Assembly (NCBI GenBank): GCA_050288105.1
Contig: JBNKDE010000019.1
Location: 1-64,000 of the forward strand
Reading direction: 5' to 3'
Source: JACNJF01 sp050288105
GTDB taxonomy: Bacteria > Pseudomonadota > Gammaproteobacteria > GCA-001735895
Length of the DNA: 64,000 nt
The notes under the pieces were generated by a model, which did not search any database, was not told where the DNA came from, and saw nothing but the letters and a program-made list of their open reading frames with translations. Each line of letters begins with the position of its first letter. The stretch's first letter is position 1. The position numbers and the translations under genes are program-made. Of this stretch, positions 19,241 to 28,134 are shown in pieces.

Positions 19241-19974
19241 GTAATGACTGCACGCTGAAGGTCAACCACCTGAGCTTTTCATATGGAAATAGAAAAGCGC
19301 TGGACGATATCAGCTTTGAATTAAGCAGCGGCAGTTTTAATGGCTTACTGGGTTCTAATGGTGCTGGAAAAACCACTCTATTTGCCATTCTGACCCGTTT
19401 ATTGGCACCCAGACATGGAGAGATATCCGTACTCGGCACCCCTTTGCGAAAACAACCCGGCAAGGCACTCAGTAACATGGGTGTAGTATTTCAGCAGAGT
19501 ACGCTAGATCTGGATTTAACCGTCGCGCAAAACCTGCATTACCACGCTGCGCTACACGGCATGGGGCGCAAACTGGCGGGTCAACGCATACACGAGCAGT
19601 TACAGCGCTTTGACATGCTGGAACGTAAGGACGACAAAATCCGCAGCCTCAACCAGGGGCATAGACGCCGGGTTGAGTTTGCGCGCGCATTGTTACACCA
19701 CCCACGCCTGTTGTTACTGGATGAAGCCACCGTGGGGCTGGATGTACAAACCCGCCACATGATCAACCGGCATGTGCGCAGCCTGTGTGAAGAACACTCG
19801 GTAACCGTATTGTGGGCGTCACACCTGGTAGATGATATCGCCATGCAGGATCATGTTTTATTGCTCAGGCAGGGCCAGCTCATCGCACAGGGTAGCTGCC
19901 AGCAACTGCTGGCAGACAACAATTACCAGAGTTTGCAGCAACTCATGCTCAATCAGCAGGAGCAGGCCGCATGA
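19237..19974 (+). CDS. pedB: ABC transporter ATPase of the PQQ-alcohol-oxidation operon (PedB/LutE-like)
   Basis: 245 residues, ATGA overlap with the preceding gene. Walker A GSNGAGKTT, Q-loop VVFQQSTL, a signature region changed to LNQGHRRRVEFARALL (canonical LSGGQ), Walker B LLLLDEA and H-loop ASHLVDDI. Such ATPases pair with ABC-2 permeases. The partner permease follows with another 4-base overlap, so the proteins are made together. By analogy with PedA1A2BC it powers uptake linked to lanthanide-dependent alcohol oxidation. Confidence 0.85.
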   Translation: MSNDCTLKVNHLSFSYGNRKALDDISFELSSGSFNGLLGSNGAGKTTLFAILTRLLAPRHGEISVLGTPLRKQPGKALSNMGVVFQQSTLDLDLTVAQNLHYHAALHGMGRKLAGQRIHEQLQRFDMLERKDDKIRSLNQGHRRRVEFARALLHHPRLLLLDEATVGLDVQTRHMINRHVRSLCEEHSVTVLWASHLVDDIAMQDHVLLLRQGQLIAQGSCQQLLADNNYQSLQQLMLNQQEQAA

Positions 19975-20771
19975 GGCGGCTCGCTTTTGTACATGCCTTT
20001 AATGGCATTCTCTATCGTGAGCTGTATCGTTTTCTGCAGCAACGTTCTCGGCTGTTTAGCGCCCTGGTCAGGCCCCTGTTATGGCTGATTGTGTTCGCCG
20101 CTGGGTTTCGTGCCGCGTTGGGTATTTCAATCATTCCACCGTATCAAACCTACATTACCTACGAGGTTTATATCACCCCGGGGTTACTCGGTATCATCCT
20201 TTTGTTTAACGGCATGCAAAGCTCACTGTCGATGGTGGTGGACCGTGAAATGGGCAGCATGCGAGTCTTATTAACCAGCCCCTTACCGCGCGCGTTCCTG
20301 TTGTTTAGCAAGCTGATGTCGATTGCCTTCATCTCGACCATACAGGCTTACATTTTTCTGGCTATCGCGCGCCTTTTTGAGGTGAGCCCACCCGCAACGG
20401 GTTACCTCAGTGTACTGCCAGCATTACTCATTTGCGCGCTCATGCTGGCAGCTATTGGCCTGTTCATTTCGTCACTGGTCAAACAGCTGGAAAACTTCGC
20501 CGGGGTGATGAACTTCGTTATATTTCCCATGTTTTTCCTGTCTTCTGCGCTCTATCCATTGTGGAAAATGCGCGAAGCCAATGAATGGCTATACCTGATC
20601 TGTAACTTTAACCCCTTTACCTATGCGGTTGAATTAATTCGATTTTCACTTTACCAGCAAGGAAATACCCATGCCTTAATAATTGTCACCCTGACCACTT
20701 TCAGCTTTATGATTGCGGCCATAGGCGGATATAATCCCCGTAGTGGCCTGCTGGGTAGAAAAAACACCTGA
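19971..20771 (+). CDS. pedC: ABC-2 type permease of the PQQ-alcohol-oxidation operon (PedC/LutF-like)
   Basis: 266 residues with about six membrane helices and the ABC-2 signature region (YITPGLLGIILLFNGMQSSL, MVVDREMGSMRVLLTSPLPRAFLL). The C-terminal half holds the FPMFFLSSALYPLW motif seen in alcohol ABC transporter permeases of the PedC group. Last membrane component of the four-gene operon; the response-regulator gene follows after 23 bp. ABC-2 permeases are usually exporters, so import of lanthanide through it is a family inference rather than something the sequence proves. Confidence 0.86.
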   Translation: MRRLAFVHAFNGILYRELYRFLQQRSRLFSALVRPLLWLIVFAAGFRAALGISIIPPYQTYITYEVYITPGLLGIILLFNGMQSSLSMVVDREMGSMRVLLTSPLPRAFLLFSKLMSIAFISTIQAYIFLAIARLFEVSPPATGYLSVLPALLICALMLAAIGLFISSLVKQLENFAGVMNFVIFPMFFLSSALYPLWKMREANEWLYLICNFNPFTYAVELIRFSLYQQGNTHALIIVTLTTFSFMIAAIGGYNPRSGLLGRKNT

Positions 20772-20794
20772 AAACTTACCACAGGAGAAACCTT

Positions 20795-21466
20795 ATGAAT
20801 AAAATTCTGATTGCTGACGACCACCCCCTGTTTCGGGATGCGATTAAGTCCATTATCGTCGAAAGTTTTTCCGGTTATGAATTGCTTGAAACCGCAAACC
20901 TGGATGACGCCATTGCACTGGTAGACGATAACCCTGACACCGACCTGATCCTGCTGGACCTGAATATGCCGGGTATGGACGGGCTTACAGGTATCGTCAA
21001 AATGCGCAACCACGCGCCGGAAATTCCGCTGGGTATCATCTCCGCCGAGGAAGACAAAAGCATCGTACTACAGGCCGCAGGCTATGGAGCGGTAGGGTTT
21101 ATTCCCAAATCCACCACGCGTGAAACGATTACAAAGGCGATTGAACAGATACTGGCCGGACAGGTTTACCTGCCCGCAGATATTATTCGCAGCAATCCGG
21201 GAGAAACTGTCACCAACACCAGTAAGCAGTTTGAAATCGATATGAAATCCATTTCCTATCTGACGCGCAAACAATTGCAGGTTTTTGAGCAAATGGCGAA
21301 AGGTAATTCCAATAAGCAGATTGCCTACGATATGAATATTGCCGAAACCACAGTTAAGGCGCATGTGTCCGCGATATTGCACAAGCTGAAGGTTAAGAAT
21401 CGTATCCAGGCAGTATTATGTGCATCCAATATCGACTTTGATCAATACCTGCATAACTCAAGATAA
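20795..21466 (+). CDS. LuxR-family response regulator (PedR/AgmR/ExaE-like)
   Basis: 223 residues: receiver domain with acidic pocket ADDHP, phospho-acceptor Asp in LLDLNMPGMDG and conserved Lys in FIPKS. A LuxR-type helix-turn-helix follows (LTRKQLQVFEQMAKGNSNKQIAYDMNIAETTVKAH). The AGGAG box 8 bp before ATG is strong. Its place directly behind the ABC operon, and the family's role in ethanol/2-phenylethanol oxidation, suggest it activates the dehydrogenase, pqq and ABC genes. No cognate histidine kinase is adjacent; NahK at 25.4-28.1 kb is a nearby candidate, not shown. Confidence 0.88.
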   Translation: MNKILIADDHPLFRDAIKSIIVESFSGYELLETANLDDAIALVDDNPDTDLILLDLNMPGMDGLTGIVKMRNHAPEIPLGIISAEEDKSIVLQAAGYGAVGFIPKSTTRETITKAIEQILAGQVYLPADIIRSNPGETVTNTSKQFEIDMKSISYLTRKQLQVFEQMAKGNSNKQIAYDMNIAETTVKAHVSAILHKLKVKNRIQAVLCASNIDFDQYLHNSR

Positions 21467-21472
21467 AAATGC

Positions 21473-21492
21473 GTGAACCATGGCAGGTTCAC
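21473..21492 (+). terminator. Hairpin after the response-regulator gene
   Basis: GTGAACC-ATGGCA-GGTTCAC, a perfect 7-bp stem with a 6-base loop starting 7 bp after the stop codon. The following bases (TTAAAAC) are not a strong T-run, so it is at best a weak intrinsic terminator or an mRNA 3'-end stabiliser. Confidence 0.4.
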
Positions 21493-21685
21493 TTAAAACG
21501 GCAGTTCTGATCTTATCAAGAAATTTTACGAATAGCTGGCGGCTCAAGGTACGCATAAAAAGGTAGCAATCACCACTTGTAAGCGAAAAATTATAATCAT
21601 CTTGAATGCTATGGTGCGCGATAATTGTGAGTGGCAAATGAATTAAATAAAATATTTTGCAGGCTTGTTTTTTTACAGTCTCTTG

Positions 21686-22030
21686 TTAGCCAATATTTTT
21701 TTGTTTATTGAATTCTTCAACTTGCTGCCTTCTTATTTTCTTTAGTTGAATTCTCTTATAAATGTTAGCAGCGCCGACGAAGACAAATAAAAATATTGCG
21801 CCACCGCTAAACCCATAACGGATTAATTCTGGTGTCTCAATAACCCAAACCGTGCAAACCACGATCAGAGTAATCGCTAAACCCATACCAACTAGACGTT
21901 CACTCATGTACTTTTGAGACCAAGTGTTTTGACTTTCAAGCTGGTCGTTAAATGGAATACGCTTCCCTGAATTGCTAATATCTCGATATGCAATTCCAAG
22001 TTCGTTATTCGCCTCTCCACCTGAGCTCAT
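21686..22030 (-). CDS. Small membrane protein, unknown function, cassette-like
   Basis: 114 residues: a polar N-terminus of about 45 residues, then two hydrophobic helices (LVGMGLAITLIVVCTVWVI and FSGGAIFLFVFVGAANIY), and a basic, glutamine-rich tail (KRIQLKKIRRQQVEEFNKQ). AGGAG precedes ATG. Not recognised. It is read on the minus strand like the next two genes and is separated from the OLD-type nuclease by an attC-like site (22047-22105). Its stop codon lies within GGCTAAC, resembling an attC left core. AT-rich relative to the neighbouring ped genes. Confidence 0.6.
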   Translation of the reverse strand: MSSGGEANNELGIAYRDISNSGKRIPFNDQLESQNTWSQKYMSERLVGMGLAITLIVVCTVWVIETPELIRYGFSGGAIFLFVFVGAANIYKRIQLKKIRRQQVEEFNKQKNIG

Positions 22031-22046
22031 GATTTCTCCTATTTCT

Positions 22047-22105
22047 GGCTAACGCGACCATAAGCGGTGTGCGCCTTTGGCGTCCGCTGAATGGTTTTGT
22101 TAAAT
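22047..22105 (-). repeat. attC-like site between the nuclease gene and the small membrane-protein gene
   Basis: On the minus strand the site begins directly after the nuclease stop codon with ATTTAAC (fits RYYYAAC), and ends GCGTTAGCC. The arms pair well: ACCATTCAGCGG..CGCC on the left against GGCGC..CCGCTTATGGT on the right, leaving a short AAA top. This is the best attC candidate in the window. Supported by arm complementarity and position; needs a covariance-model search. Confidence 0.6.
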
Positions 22106-23863
22106 TTATAATCTTAACCATGCCACCAAATCCTGAACAGACTGGTGGTCCGGGCAAGTTGCTTGAATGCCATTCGATTGAACATCAGCTTTGAACTGTG
22201 ACCAGGCCAACTCGTCTTTACTTGCCGTTCCTATGTGGGCTTCGATAGCACCTTTCTTCCACACCCATATGCCGTTTTGCTTTAGTTTTGAATGCAAATT
22301 ATCGATATACGGTAAAGCTGTTTGCTCGCTTGCCAATATCTCGAAAGCCTTTACAGGCTTTACTATACCTCGTTGAGGAAGCCCATTGGGATTCAAGGTT
22401 ATTTGATTGTTTTGTGCAAGAATTTGCAGTATTGACTTAAGAAATTGAATATCAGTATCGGTTGCACCCAAGAACCCATCGCGTACAGCGCCTGTAAAGG
22501 CGTAATCCAGATCGACTATTGCCTTGGCAGGCAAATCCATCGCGTTCAAAATTTCGAGCGATTTCCTTGTGTCACTAACGCCGCTCTGAGCTACCAATGC
22601 TTGTTTTTCTTGCCCTAGCGTTTTGCCAGTAAGGATTTCATATATAAAAGGTATAAGTCGAAGTTCAGTTTTCCCTTCTGTCAGAATGACTCGCTCAGAA
22701 AAGAGTACTTGTGTCGAGTGCGAAAGGCTAAAGAGCTGCTCCATTTGATGCACCGAATCGGGTACAACAACCTGAATCGCATCAGCCAGTCGTTGTCTCG
22801 CATATGTACCTTGCTGCTGATTTTTACGAATCAATAATGAGTGCTTGGCTTCTTCAGACGTTACCATTTGCGCGGAATGAGTTGATAACAGCACTTGATA
22901 TCCATTTTGCGATAGCGCGATTAACGCTTTACGAATTTGTTCGACTGCGAACGGGTGTAGATACAATTCTGGTTCGTCGACCAGAAGCAAAGTGGTAGAT
23001 TGTTGATTTGTGCTTCCCCGCTTAACTTCCGCCAAATACTGCACCATGGCCATTTGTATAGATCGCTGCGCCCCGTGCCCATACGAAGAAAATTCTCGTC
23101 CTTGATTTTGTCCTTCATAAACCTTGACAGAACCTGACTTAATTAGCTCATCAAACGAAGGGGCGTCGAAGTGCAACTTTAAACTCATGCCTGGGAAGAG
23201 CTCATTAACTTTCTGATTTACATTGTTATCAATCGTAGAAAGCTCACCAAATCTCATGTCTCCATCACTTGATATTCTTCTCCTGACCTCGCTTAGGTGG
23301 GCTTCCAGTTCTGCCTCATGCGCTTGCTTTACTAGTTCAAGGAATTCAGCAAGTAACTTACCTATTGTTGTTGTAGTTTTTGCTTTTGCGGCATCTTCCG
23401 CCGCGTTTTCCATTGCTCCGATCCTGATAGGCTCCGGGAGCAATGACTTTAAGGCATTATCTATTCCATTTGGATTTGGAACCCAGTTCTGATTATTCTC
23501 ATCCCATACTGAAATTTTAATATCTGATGCTTTTGATTCAGGATTGTCCTGAACTCTTCTGATCTTTAGCTTTTCATTCGCAATATAATGGTTAATTGCA
23601 GATCGGTGATTAGCTGGCATGTTGTTAAGAAGGTGTGACGTTATACCCTCAATAACTCCAATAACTTCTATGGGTGCAGTTGAATCGAAGAAATCTCCTT
23701 CGGCAAAGGTGCTTTTTCGAATTAACCACTGGATAGCGGTTAAGGCATTAGATTTACCTGCGTTGTTATAGCCAATGAGCGGTGTGTATCTTGAAAGCAG
23801 TAATCTGGTGTCAATGCATGAACGAAAATTTTTGATCACGACTTCTGAAAGTTTGTGTGACAA
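22106..23863 (-). CDS. OLD-family ATP-dependent nuclease (AAA ATPase plus TOPRIM)
   Basis: 585 residues. The N-terminal SMC/RecF-like ATPase reads VVIKNFRSC with Walker A GYNNAGKS. A helical insert follows, then Walker B LLLVDEPELYLHP with an STHS switch. The C-terminal TOPRIM half begins ILTEGKTE and has the metal-binding VDLDYA. This architecture matches overcoming-lysogenisation-defect nucleases, several of which act in phage defence alone (class 1) or with a UvrD-like helicase (Gabija). No helicase gene lies next to it, so class 1 is more likely. It lies between two attC-like sites and has lower GC than the neighbouring ped and pqq genes, which suggests transfer. Confidence 0.82.
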   Translation of the reverse strand: MSHKLSEVVIKNFRSCIDTRLLLSRYTPLIGYNNAGKSNALTAIQWLIRKSTFAEGDFFDSTAPIEVIGVIEGITSHLLNNMPANHRSAINHYIANEKLKIRRVQDNPESKASDIKISVWDENNQNWVPNPNGIDNALKSLLPEPIRIGAMENAAEDAAKAKTTTTIGKLLAEFLELVKQAHEAELEAHLSEVRRRISSDGDMRFGELSTIDNNVNQKVNELFPGMSLKLHFDAPSFDELIKSGSVKVYEGQNQGREFSSYGHGAQRSIQMAMVQYLAEVKRGSTNQQSTTLLLVDEPELYLHPFAVEQIRKALIALSQNGYQVLLSTHSAQMVTSEEAKHSLLIRKNQQQGTYARQRLADAIQVVVPDSVHQMEQLFSLSHSTQVLFSERVILTEGKTELRLIPFIYEILTGKTLGQEKQALVAQSGVSDTRKSLEILNAMDLPAKAIVDLDYAFTGAVRDGFLGATDTDIQFLKSILQILAQNNQITLNPNGLPQRGIVKPVKAFEILASEQTALPYIDNLHSKLKQNGIWVWKKGAIEAHIGTASKDELAWSQFKADVQSNGIQATCPDHQSVQDLVAWLRL

Positions 23864-23900
23864 CTACGTATCTCCCTGTCGATTTTGTTTTGTTCTATAA

Positions 23901-23972
23901 ATTTAACGTTGTGCTCGCCGGTAAATTAGGAGCGCAGCGAGTAACTTATCCGTGTGTAGTGCCTTGTTGGGT
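23901..23972 (-). repeat. attC-like site upstream of the OLD nuclease gene
   Basis: On the minus strand it starts ACCCAAC (RYYYAAC) and ends GTTAAAT (GTTRRRY), both exact to consensus, 72 bp apart. The outer arms (AAGGCACTACACACGG against CCGGCGAGCACAACG) are only partly complementary. It lies between the 24003-25079 gene and the OLD gene, exactly where a cassette boundary is expected. Confidence 0.5.
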
Positions 23973-24002
23973 ATAGTCTATTTGCTGAATATCTAAAGCA
24001 AG

Positions 24003-25079
24003 TTATTTACGCCCCCATTCCCCCCAGTTTACTGGATGATAGCCTTCTCCGGTTTTTATTATAAAACCATTATTATCAGCCCATTTCTCTGCAGCCTCAC
24101 GAAGTTCTCTTGATCCTGAATTTAAATATGCCTCTGCCATGTTCTTATTTCCTTCTGTCGTAAGAATCATCTTTAGTTCTTTGAGAATCGCTTGCTTTCC
24201 AATGCCGATAAATGCCGCAACTGAGTTTAGTATCTTGTTGTAGTCGTTAGATCGAACATCTGTTAGTAATACTAACTTTGTTATTCTCCAGTTATTTTTA
24301 GCCAATAGGCCTCTTTTCTCAAATATTTGATGCTGGACTGCAGAATACATATAAGGCCAGTATGTTGAATCCGTATTAGCATCATCGAGCTTCATTAATA
24401 AATAAACTGCACCTGAACGTATAAAGATATCTGTATCATTTAATAGGGAAACCAGGTTGGTGCGTAATTGTGTGCGACTTAAAATTCTAGATATATCATT
24501 AATCACGCTATCTCTCAGCCATGTCGTAATTTCAGGAGAGCCCTTTTCTTCCTGTTGCAACATTTCTAATGAATGTGCAGAGATTAACGCGATATCTTTC
24601 CAACTGTTATTGTTTTCGATATCTACACTGGAGAGTAATGCATTAACTGAGCGAGGATCTTTTAACTTGCCCAGTTCAATAATAGCATTTTTTGCATATC
24701 TTCTGGTTCTACCTTCTTTATTGGTATGCCTGTTTAGGTCTAATAGAACTAAATCAAATGCCCGCTGCTTGAGTTTCTCTGGGATATAACCAGAAACAAG
24801 AATTCTTAATACAATAGTTTGCTTGTTAGCATCAAAAAGCGCTATCAATGCATCCTCATTTCCTCTCTTGCTTAATTCGGTTAATAACTTTTCTGCTTCT
24901 CCTTTCTCCCAAATAGATCCATGCCGCATAAAATTAGAAAGCTGCTCTACGTCTTTTTCTTTGAAATATGTTTGTACGTTCTTTTCAGAATGTTGTTTAT
25001 CAAGTATATGGTAAGCTAGGAAACAAATAAGACCTATAAATATAATCTGCACTACTAAATTAATAGCCTTATCACTCAT
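24003..25079 (-). CDS. Membrane-anchored HEAT-like repeat protein, unknown function
   Basis: 358 residues. An N-terminal membrane helix (LVVQIIFIGLICFLAYHIL, about residues 8-26) is followed by alpha-helical HEAT-like repeats: ALIALFDANKQ, ARKNAIIELGKLKDPRSVNALL-type units and DIFIRSGAVYLLMKLDD. It ends with a polar tail. The repeats suggest a protein-binding scaffold facing one side of the membrane. It is the third minus-strand gene of the cassette-like block, followed on its 3' side by the attC-like site 23901-23972. AT-rich. Function not assignable. Confidence 0.6.
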   Translation of the reverse strand: MSDKAINLVVQIIFIGLICFLAYHILDKQHSEKNVQTYFKEKDVEQLSNFMRHGSIWEKGEAEKLLTELSKRGNEDALIALFDANKQTIVLRILVSGYIPEKLKQRAFDLVLLDLNRHTNKEGRTRRYAKNAIIELGKLKDPRSVNALLSSVDIENNNSWKDIALISAHSLEMLQQEEKGSPEITTWLRDSVINDISRILSRTQLRTNLVSLLNDTDIFIRSGAVYLLMKLDDANTDSTYWPYMYSAVQHQIFEKRGLLAKNNWRITKLVLLTDVRSNDYNKILNSVAAFIGIGKQAILKELKMILTTEGNKNMAEAYLNSGSRELREAAEKWADNNGFIIKTGEGYHPVNWGEWGRK

Positions 25080-25376
25080 GTCGCCTCCTGCTTGAGGTTT
25101 GATATATAATCTGAGACGCCTATTTATACGATAGATATAGTTATCGATTTATGGCCAAACAGTTTTATAACAGGAATCCGATATAGTAGGAACTAGACGG
25201 ATTCCTTCTAGTTCGGTCCCTTGTTTATGTCCCACCCATACTAGTTGACCTTTAAACAGCTTGTCAATAAACCTGATGAACGGGGAAATTATTCTTAATA
25301 ACAAACACTTAACTGCCCCACTGCGTCCTTCCTCACACCAACTGCACAGGCTTTCCACCTGTCAGTTGAAATGTAC

Positions 25377-25390
25377 ATTTCCCGGGAAAT
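25377..25390. repeat. 14-bp perfect palindrome beyond the nahK stop
   Basis: ATTTCCCGGGAAAT lies in the 350-bp gap between the cassette-like block and nahK. The same gap has another inverted repeat, GGAATCCG (25164) with CGGATTCC (25197). Either could be a regulator site or a transcription-stop structure for the minus-strand nahK gene; no T-run follows. Nothing coding is convincing here; a 69-residue minus frame at 25149-25358 lacks support. Confidence 0.35.
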
Positions 25391-25432
25391 ACGGATTTAA
25401 GGAAGCGCGGAATATAGCCGCATCAGCGCCAG

Positions 25433-28096
25433 CTAAAGCTGCAGTAAATGATTGATGGCCAGTTTCAGTTTGACTGGCTTGACGGGTTTATTAATTAACA
25501 GGTAGCCGAGTTCGCGGGTCTGTTGTCTGAGTTCACTGGTATAATTGGCAGTAATCAGTAGTACCGGGATACCTGATGGCTGTCTCTGGTTAATGCGTTG
25601 CACGACATCCAGGCCGCTTAAGCCATTGTCCAGATGATAGTCCGCAATAATTAAATCCGGCACCGAGTCAAATCCATTTTCAATCAGGGCTTCAATTTGC
25701 GGATTTCTCTGTAAGGTATCCACCTCACATCCCCAGCCTTCCAGCAGCGTCTGCATGCCCATACAAATGGCTTCATCATTATCGATCACCAGCACATGAT
25801 TACGTTTTGCCGGTAGCTCAATAGGTTGTTCAGAAATCATCTCAGCCTTTGCTAATGGCTGAACGATCTCCGAAGCATAGGGGATTAAAACGGAGAAACA
25901 TGATCCTTGCCCCTGTATCGAGGTCACCAGGATCGTGTGATTTAATATCCGACCGATTTTGTCTACGATAGCCAGCCCAAGGCCCAGGCCTCTATCCTCT
26001 CTGGAGCTATGCTCACCGCGATGAAACTCCTGGAACACCAGATCCAGATCCTCAGCCGCGATGCCAGGCCCGGTATCAATCACCTGTATTTCCAGCCCCT
26101 GGTGACGTCTGCGCGCACCTAGCACTATGCGACCTTTTTCAGTATAACGAAAAGCATTGGTCAGGAAGTTGCGTAATATTCGCGCCAGCAACTGGCTGTC
26201 AGAATACACAGAAACCTGTGATCTCAAATAATGAAACTCAACTGCGGTATTTTTATTTTGCTGCTGGAATTCATTCGCCAGATTATCAAGCAGATTACTG
26301 ACATCAAATACGCCCGGCTCCGGCTCAACCACACCGGCATCCAGCTTGGAGATATCCACCAGCGAACTAATCAGCGATTCAATATTTTCCAGTGAGTAGC
26401 TAAGTGACTGAACCAGATGATGCGTATCTTGCGGCAGGTTTTTTTCCTTTAACGACGAGGCAAATAAGCAGGCTGCATTTAACGGTTGCAACAGGTCATG
26501 GCTGGTTGCTGCAAGAAACTTGATCTTGCTGATGTTTGCTTCCTCTGCTTCACGTTTTGCATTTAGCAGACTGGCTTCAACCTGGCGGCGCTCGAGTATT
26601 TCATCGCGCAGCTTGTTATTTATTTCGGTAATCTGCTTGGTGCGTTGGTACACCCGCTCTTCCAGATTATCGTATGCAGCCTTTAAAGCCTGACGGGTTC
26701 TGCGCTGTTTAGTGACATCCTGCTCCAGCGCAAAAAATCCAATCACCTGATTATTGCCATCATAATGTGGTACATAGGTTTTCTGCGAGATGCGTTGTGA
26801 TCTGGACGCATTGTTTTCTTCAATTTCAAACTCAACAGTTTGTCCCTGTAACGCCTGTTGAACGTATTCTTCGTGTTTGGCAAATGCCTCTGCACCCAAT
26901 ACTTCAATCATCGCCTTGCCGATCACCTTCCTGCGGCTGGTGGCGTACCATTCTTCAAACTGCAGGTTGGCAAACTGGTATTTAACTTCACTATCGATAT
27001 AGGAAATCAATGCCGGTACCGCATCGGTAATCAGGCGGATTCTTTTTTCTCCTTCACTCAGCGCGGCCTGTTGCAGGCTGCGTTCGGTGATATCGGTATA
27101 GGTATTAACAAAACCACCACTGGGTATCAGATGCCTGCGTATCAGTATCACACGACCGTCGCTGACTACTTTTTCACGCTCCTGAATATTTTTACTGACA
27201 TTGAACTGATTGCCAGTCGGAAACCAGTCAGGGCCGACATATAACTCGTTGCTCGACATTAACTGATGAAAATCGACGCCGCTCTGGACCACGCTGTCAT
27301 CCAGCTTGCTGATTTCAAGAAACCTGGAATTCCACACCAGCAGACGGCAGTTGTCATCAATCAGTGTGACGCCCTGAGACATATTATTAATGGTTGATTC
27401 AAGGATACGCGCCTGCTGTTCCAGCGCGCGTTCACGCTGCCTGGTTTCGCTGTTTTTAAGACGGGTTATATCGGTACAGGTAAGTACCAGCCCGCCATCG
27501 GCGGTTTCGCTTTCAGAGGTTTGTAACCAGCGTTCGTTCTGTAACTGGTAGATACGATTGCCAAAGCTTTGCGAGGGCTCACTGCGCGCCAGCGGACGCA
27601 GCTTTTCGAGTTTAAAGATTTCTTTTTCGCGGCTGTATTGCACCAGATCAGAAAGCAGGGTTTTGCCGATTTCGATGGTCAGATCGGTGTGTGACCAAAG
27701 CTCAAAAAAACGACCATTGGCCAGGATCATGCGGCGCTTATCATCAAACAGTGCAAACGCATCAAAGATACTTTCAACCGAATCAACCAGCCGCTGGCGG
27801 GCCAGTTCAGATTCTTTCTGCGCTCGCGTGACTTCCTTGTTGGCCGCTTCCAGACGACCCATAGTCTGCTTCAGTTTGATGGTGTCATTTTTTACCCGGT
27901 CGGCCAGCAGCGCGGCATTCTCAAATGACTGGTAGGCATCACTATGGTTGCCCCAGCCCAGCTCTACACGCCGCATCAGTACCTGATTGATACGTTCCAG
28001 CTTTTGATTTTTATTTGCCAGCTGCTCATTCTCAGCGCGCAGGCGATCGAGTTCACTAACAGGGTCGGCTGTATTTTCTGAGTGCGCGCGAAACAT
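25433..28096 (-). CDS. nahK: Hybrid sensor histidine kinase NahK/ErcS'-like
   Basis: 887 residues with no membrane helix. An N-terminal coiled coil (residues about 15-110) precedes three PAS regions (SIFDAFALFDDKRRMILAN, NMSQGVTLIDDNCRLLVWN, ALISYIDSEVKYQFANL) and a further coiled coil. The HisKA box SHDLLQPLNAA has its His near residue 532. A HATPase domain with VIDTGPGI and GLGLGLAIV and a C-terminal receiver with Asp in IADYHLDNG complete it. This order and the downstream position relative to a FIST-domain gene match Pseudomonas NahK (PA1976), which is controlled by NosP and touches biofilm, c-di-GMP and ethanol-oxidation regulation. It starts 38 bp after nosP. Confidence 0.85.
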   Translation of the reverse strand: MFRAHSENTADPVSELDRLRAENEQLANKNQKLERINQVLMRRVELGWGNHSDAYQSFENAALLADRVKNDTIKLKQTMGRLEAANKEVTRAQKESELARQRLVDSVESIFDAFALFDDKRRMILANGRFFELWSHTDLTIEIGKTLLSDLVQYSREKEIFKLEKLRPLARSEPSQSFGNRIYQLQNERWLQTSESETADGGLVLTCTDITRLKNSETRQRERALEQQARILESTINNMSQGVTLIDDNCRLLVWNSRFLEISKLDDSVVQSGVDFHQLMSSNELYVGPDWFPTGNQFNVSKNIQEREKVVSDGRVILIRRHLIPSGGFVNTYTDITERSLQQAALSEGEKRIRLITDAVPALISYIDSEVKYQFANLQFEEWYATSRRKVIGKAMIEVLGAEAFAKHEEYVQQALQGQTVEFEIEENNASRSQRISQKTYVPHYDGNNQVIGFFALEQDVTKQRRTRQALKAAYDNLEERVYQRTKQITEINNKLRDEILERRQVEASLLNAKREAEEANISKIKFLAATSHDLLQPLNAACLFASSLKEKNLPQDTHHLVQSLSYSLENIESLISSLVDISKLDAGVVEPEPGVFDVSNLLDNLANEFQQQNKNTAVEFHYLRSQVSVYSDSQLLARILRNFLTNAFRYTEKGRIVLGARRRHQGLEIQVIDTGPGIAAEDLDLVFQEFHRGEHSSREDRGLGLGLAIVDKIGRILNHTILVTSIQGQGSCFSVLIPYASEIVQPLAKAEMISEQPIELPAKRNHVLVIDNDEAICMGMQTLLEGWGCEVDTLQRNPQIEALIENGFDSVPDLIIADYHLDNGLSGLDVVQRINQRQPSGIPVLLITANYTSELRQQTRELGYLLINKPVKPVKLKLAINHLLQL

Positions 28097-28134
28097 AAGA
28101 ACTTAATAAAAATCGACGTTTAAGATCACATTGA

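Noticed and set aside
25149..25358. 69-residue minus-strand frame before nahK
   Set aside because: No ribosome site, no recognisable features, and it covers inverted repeats; most likely non-coding.
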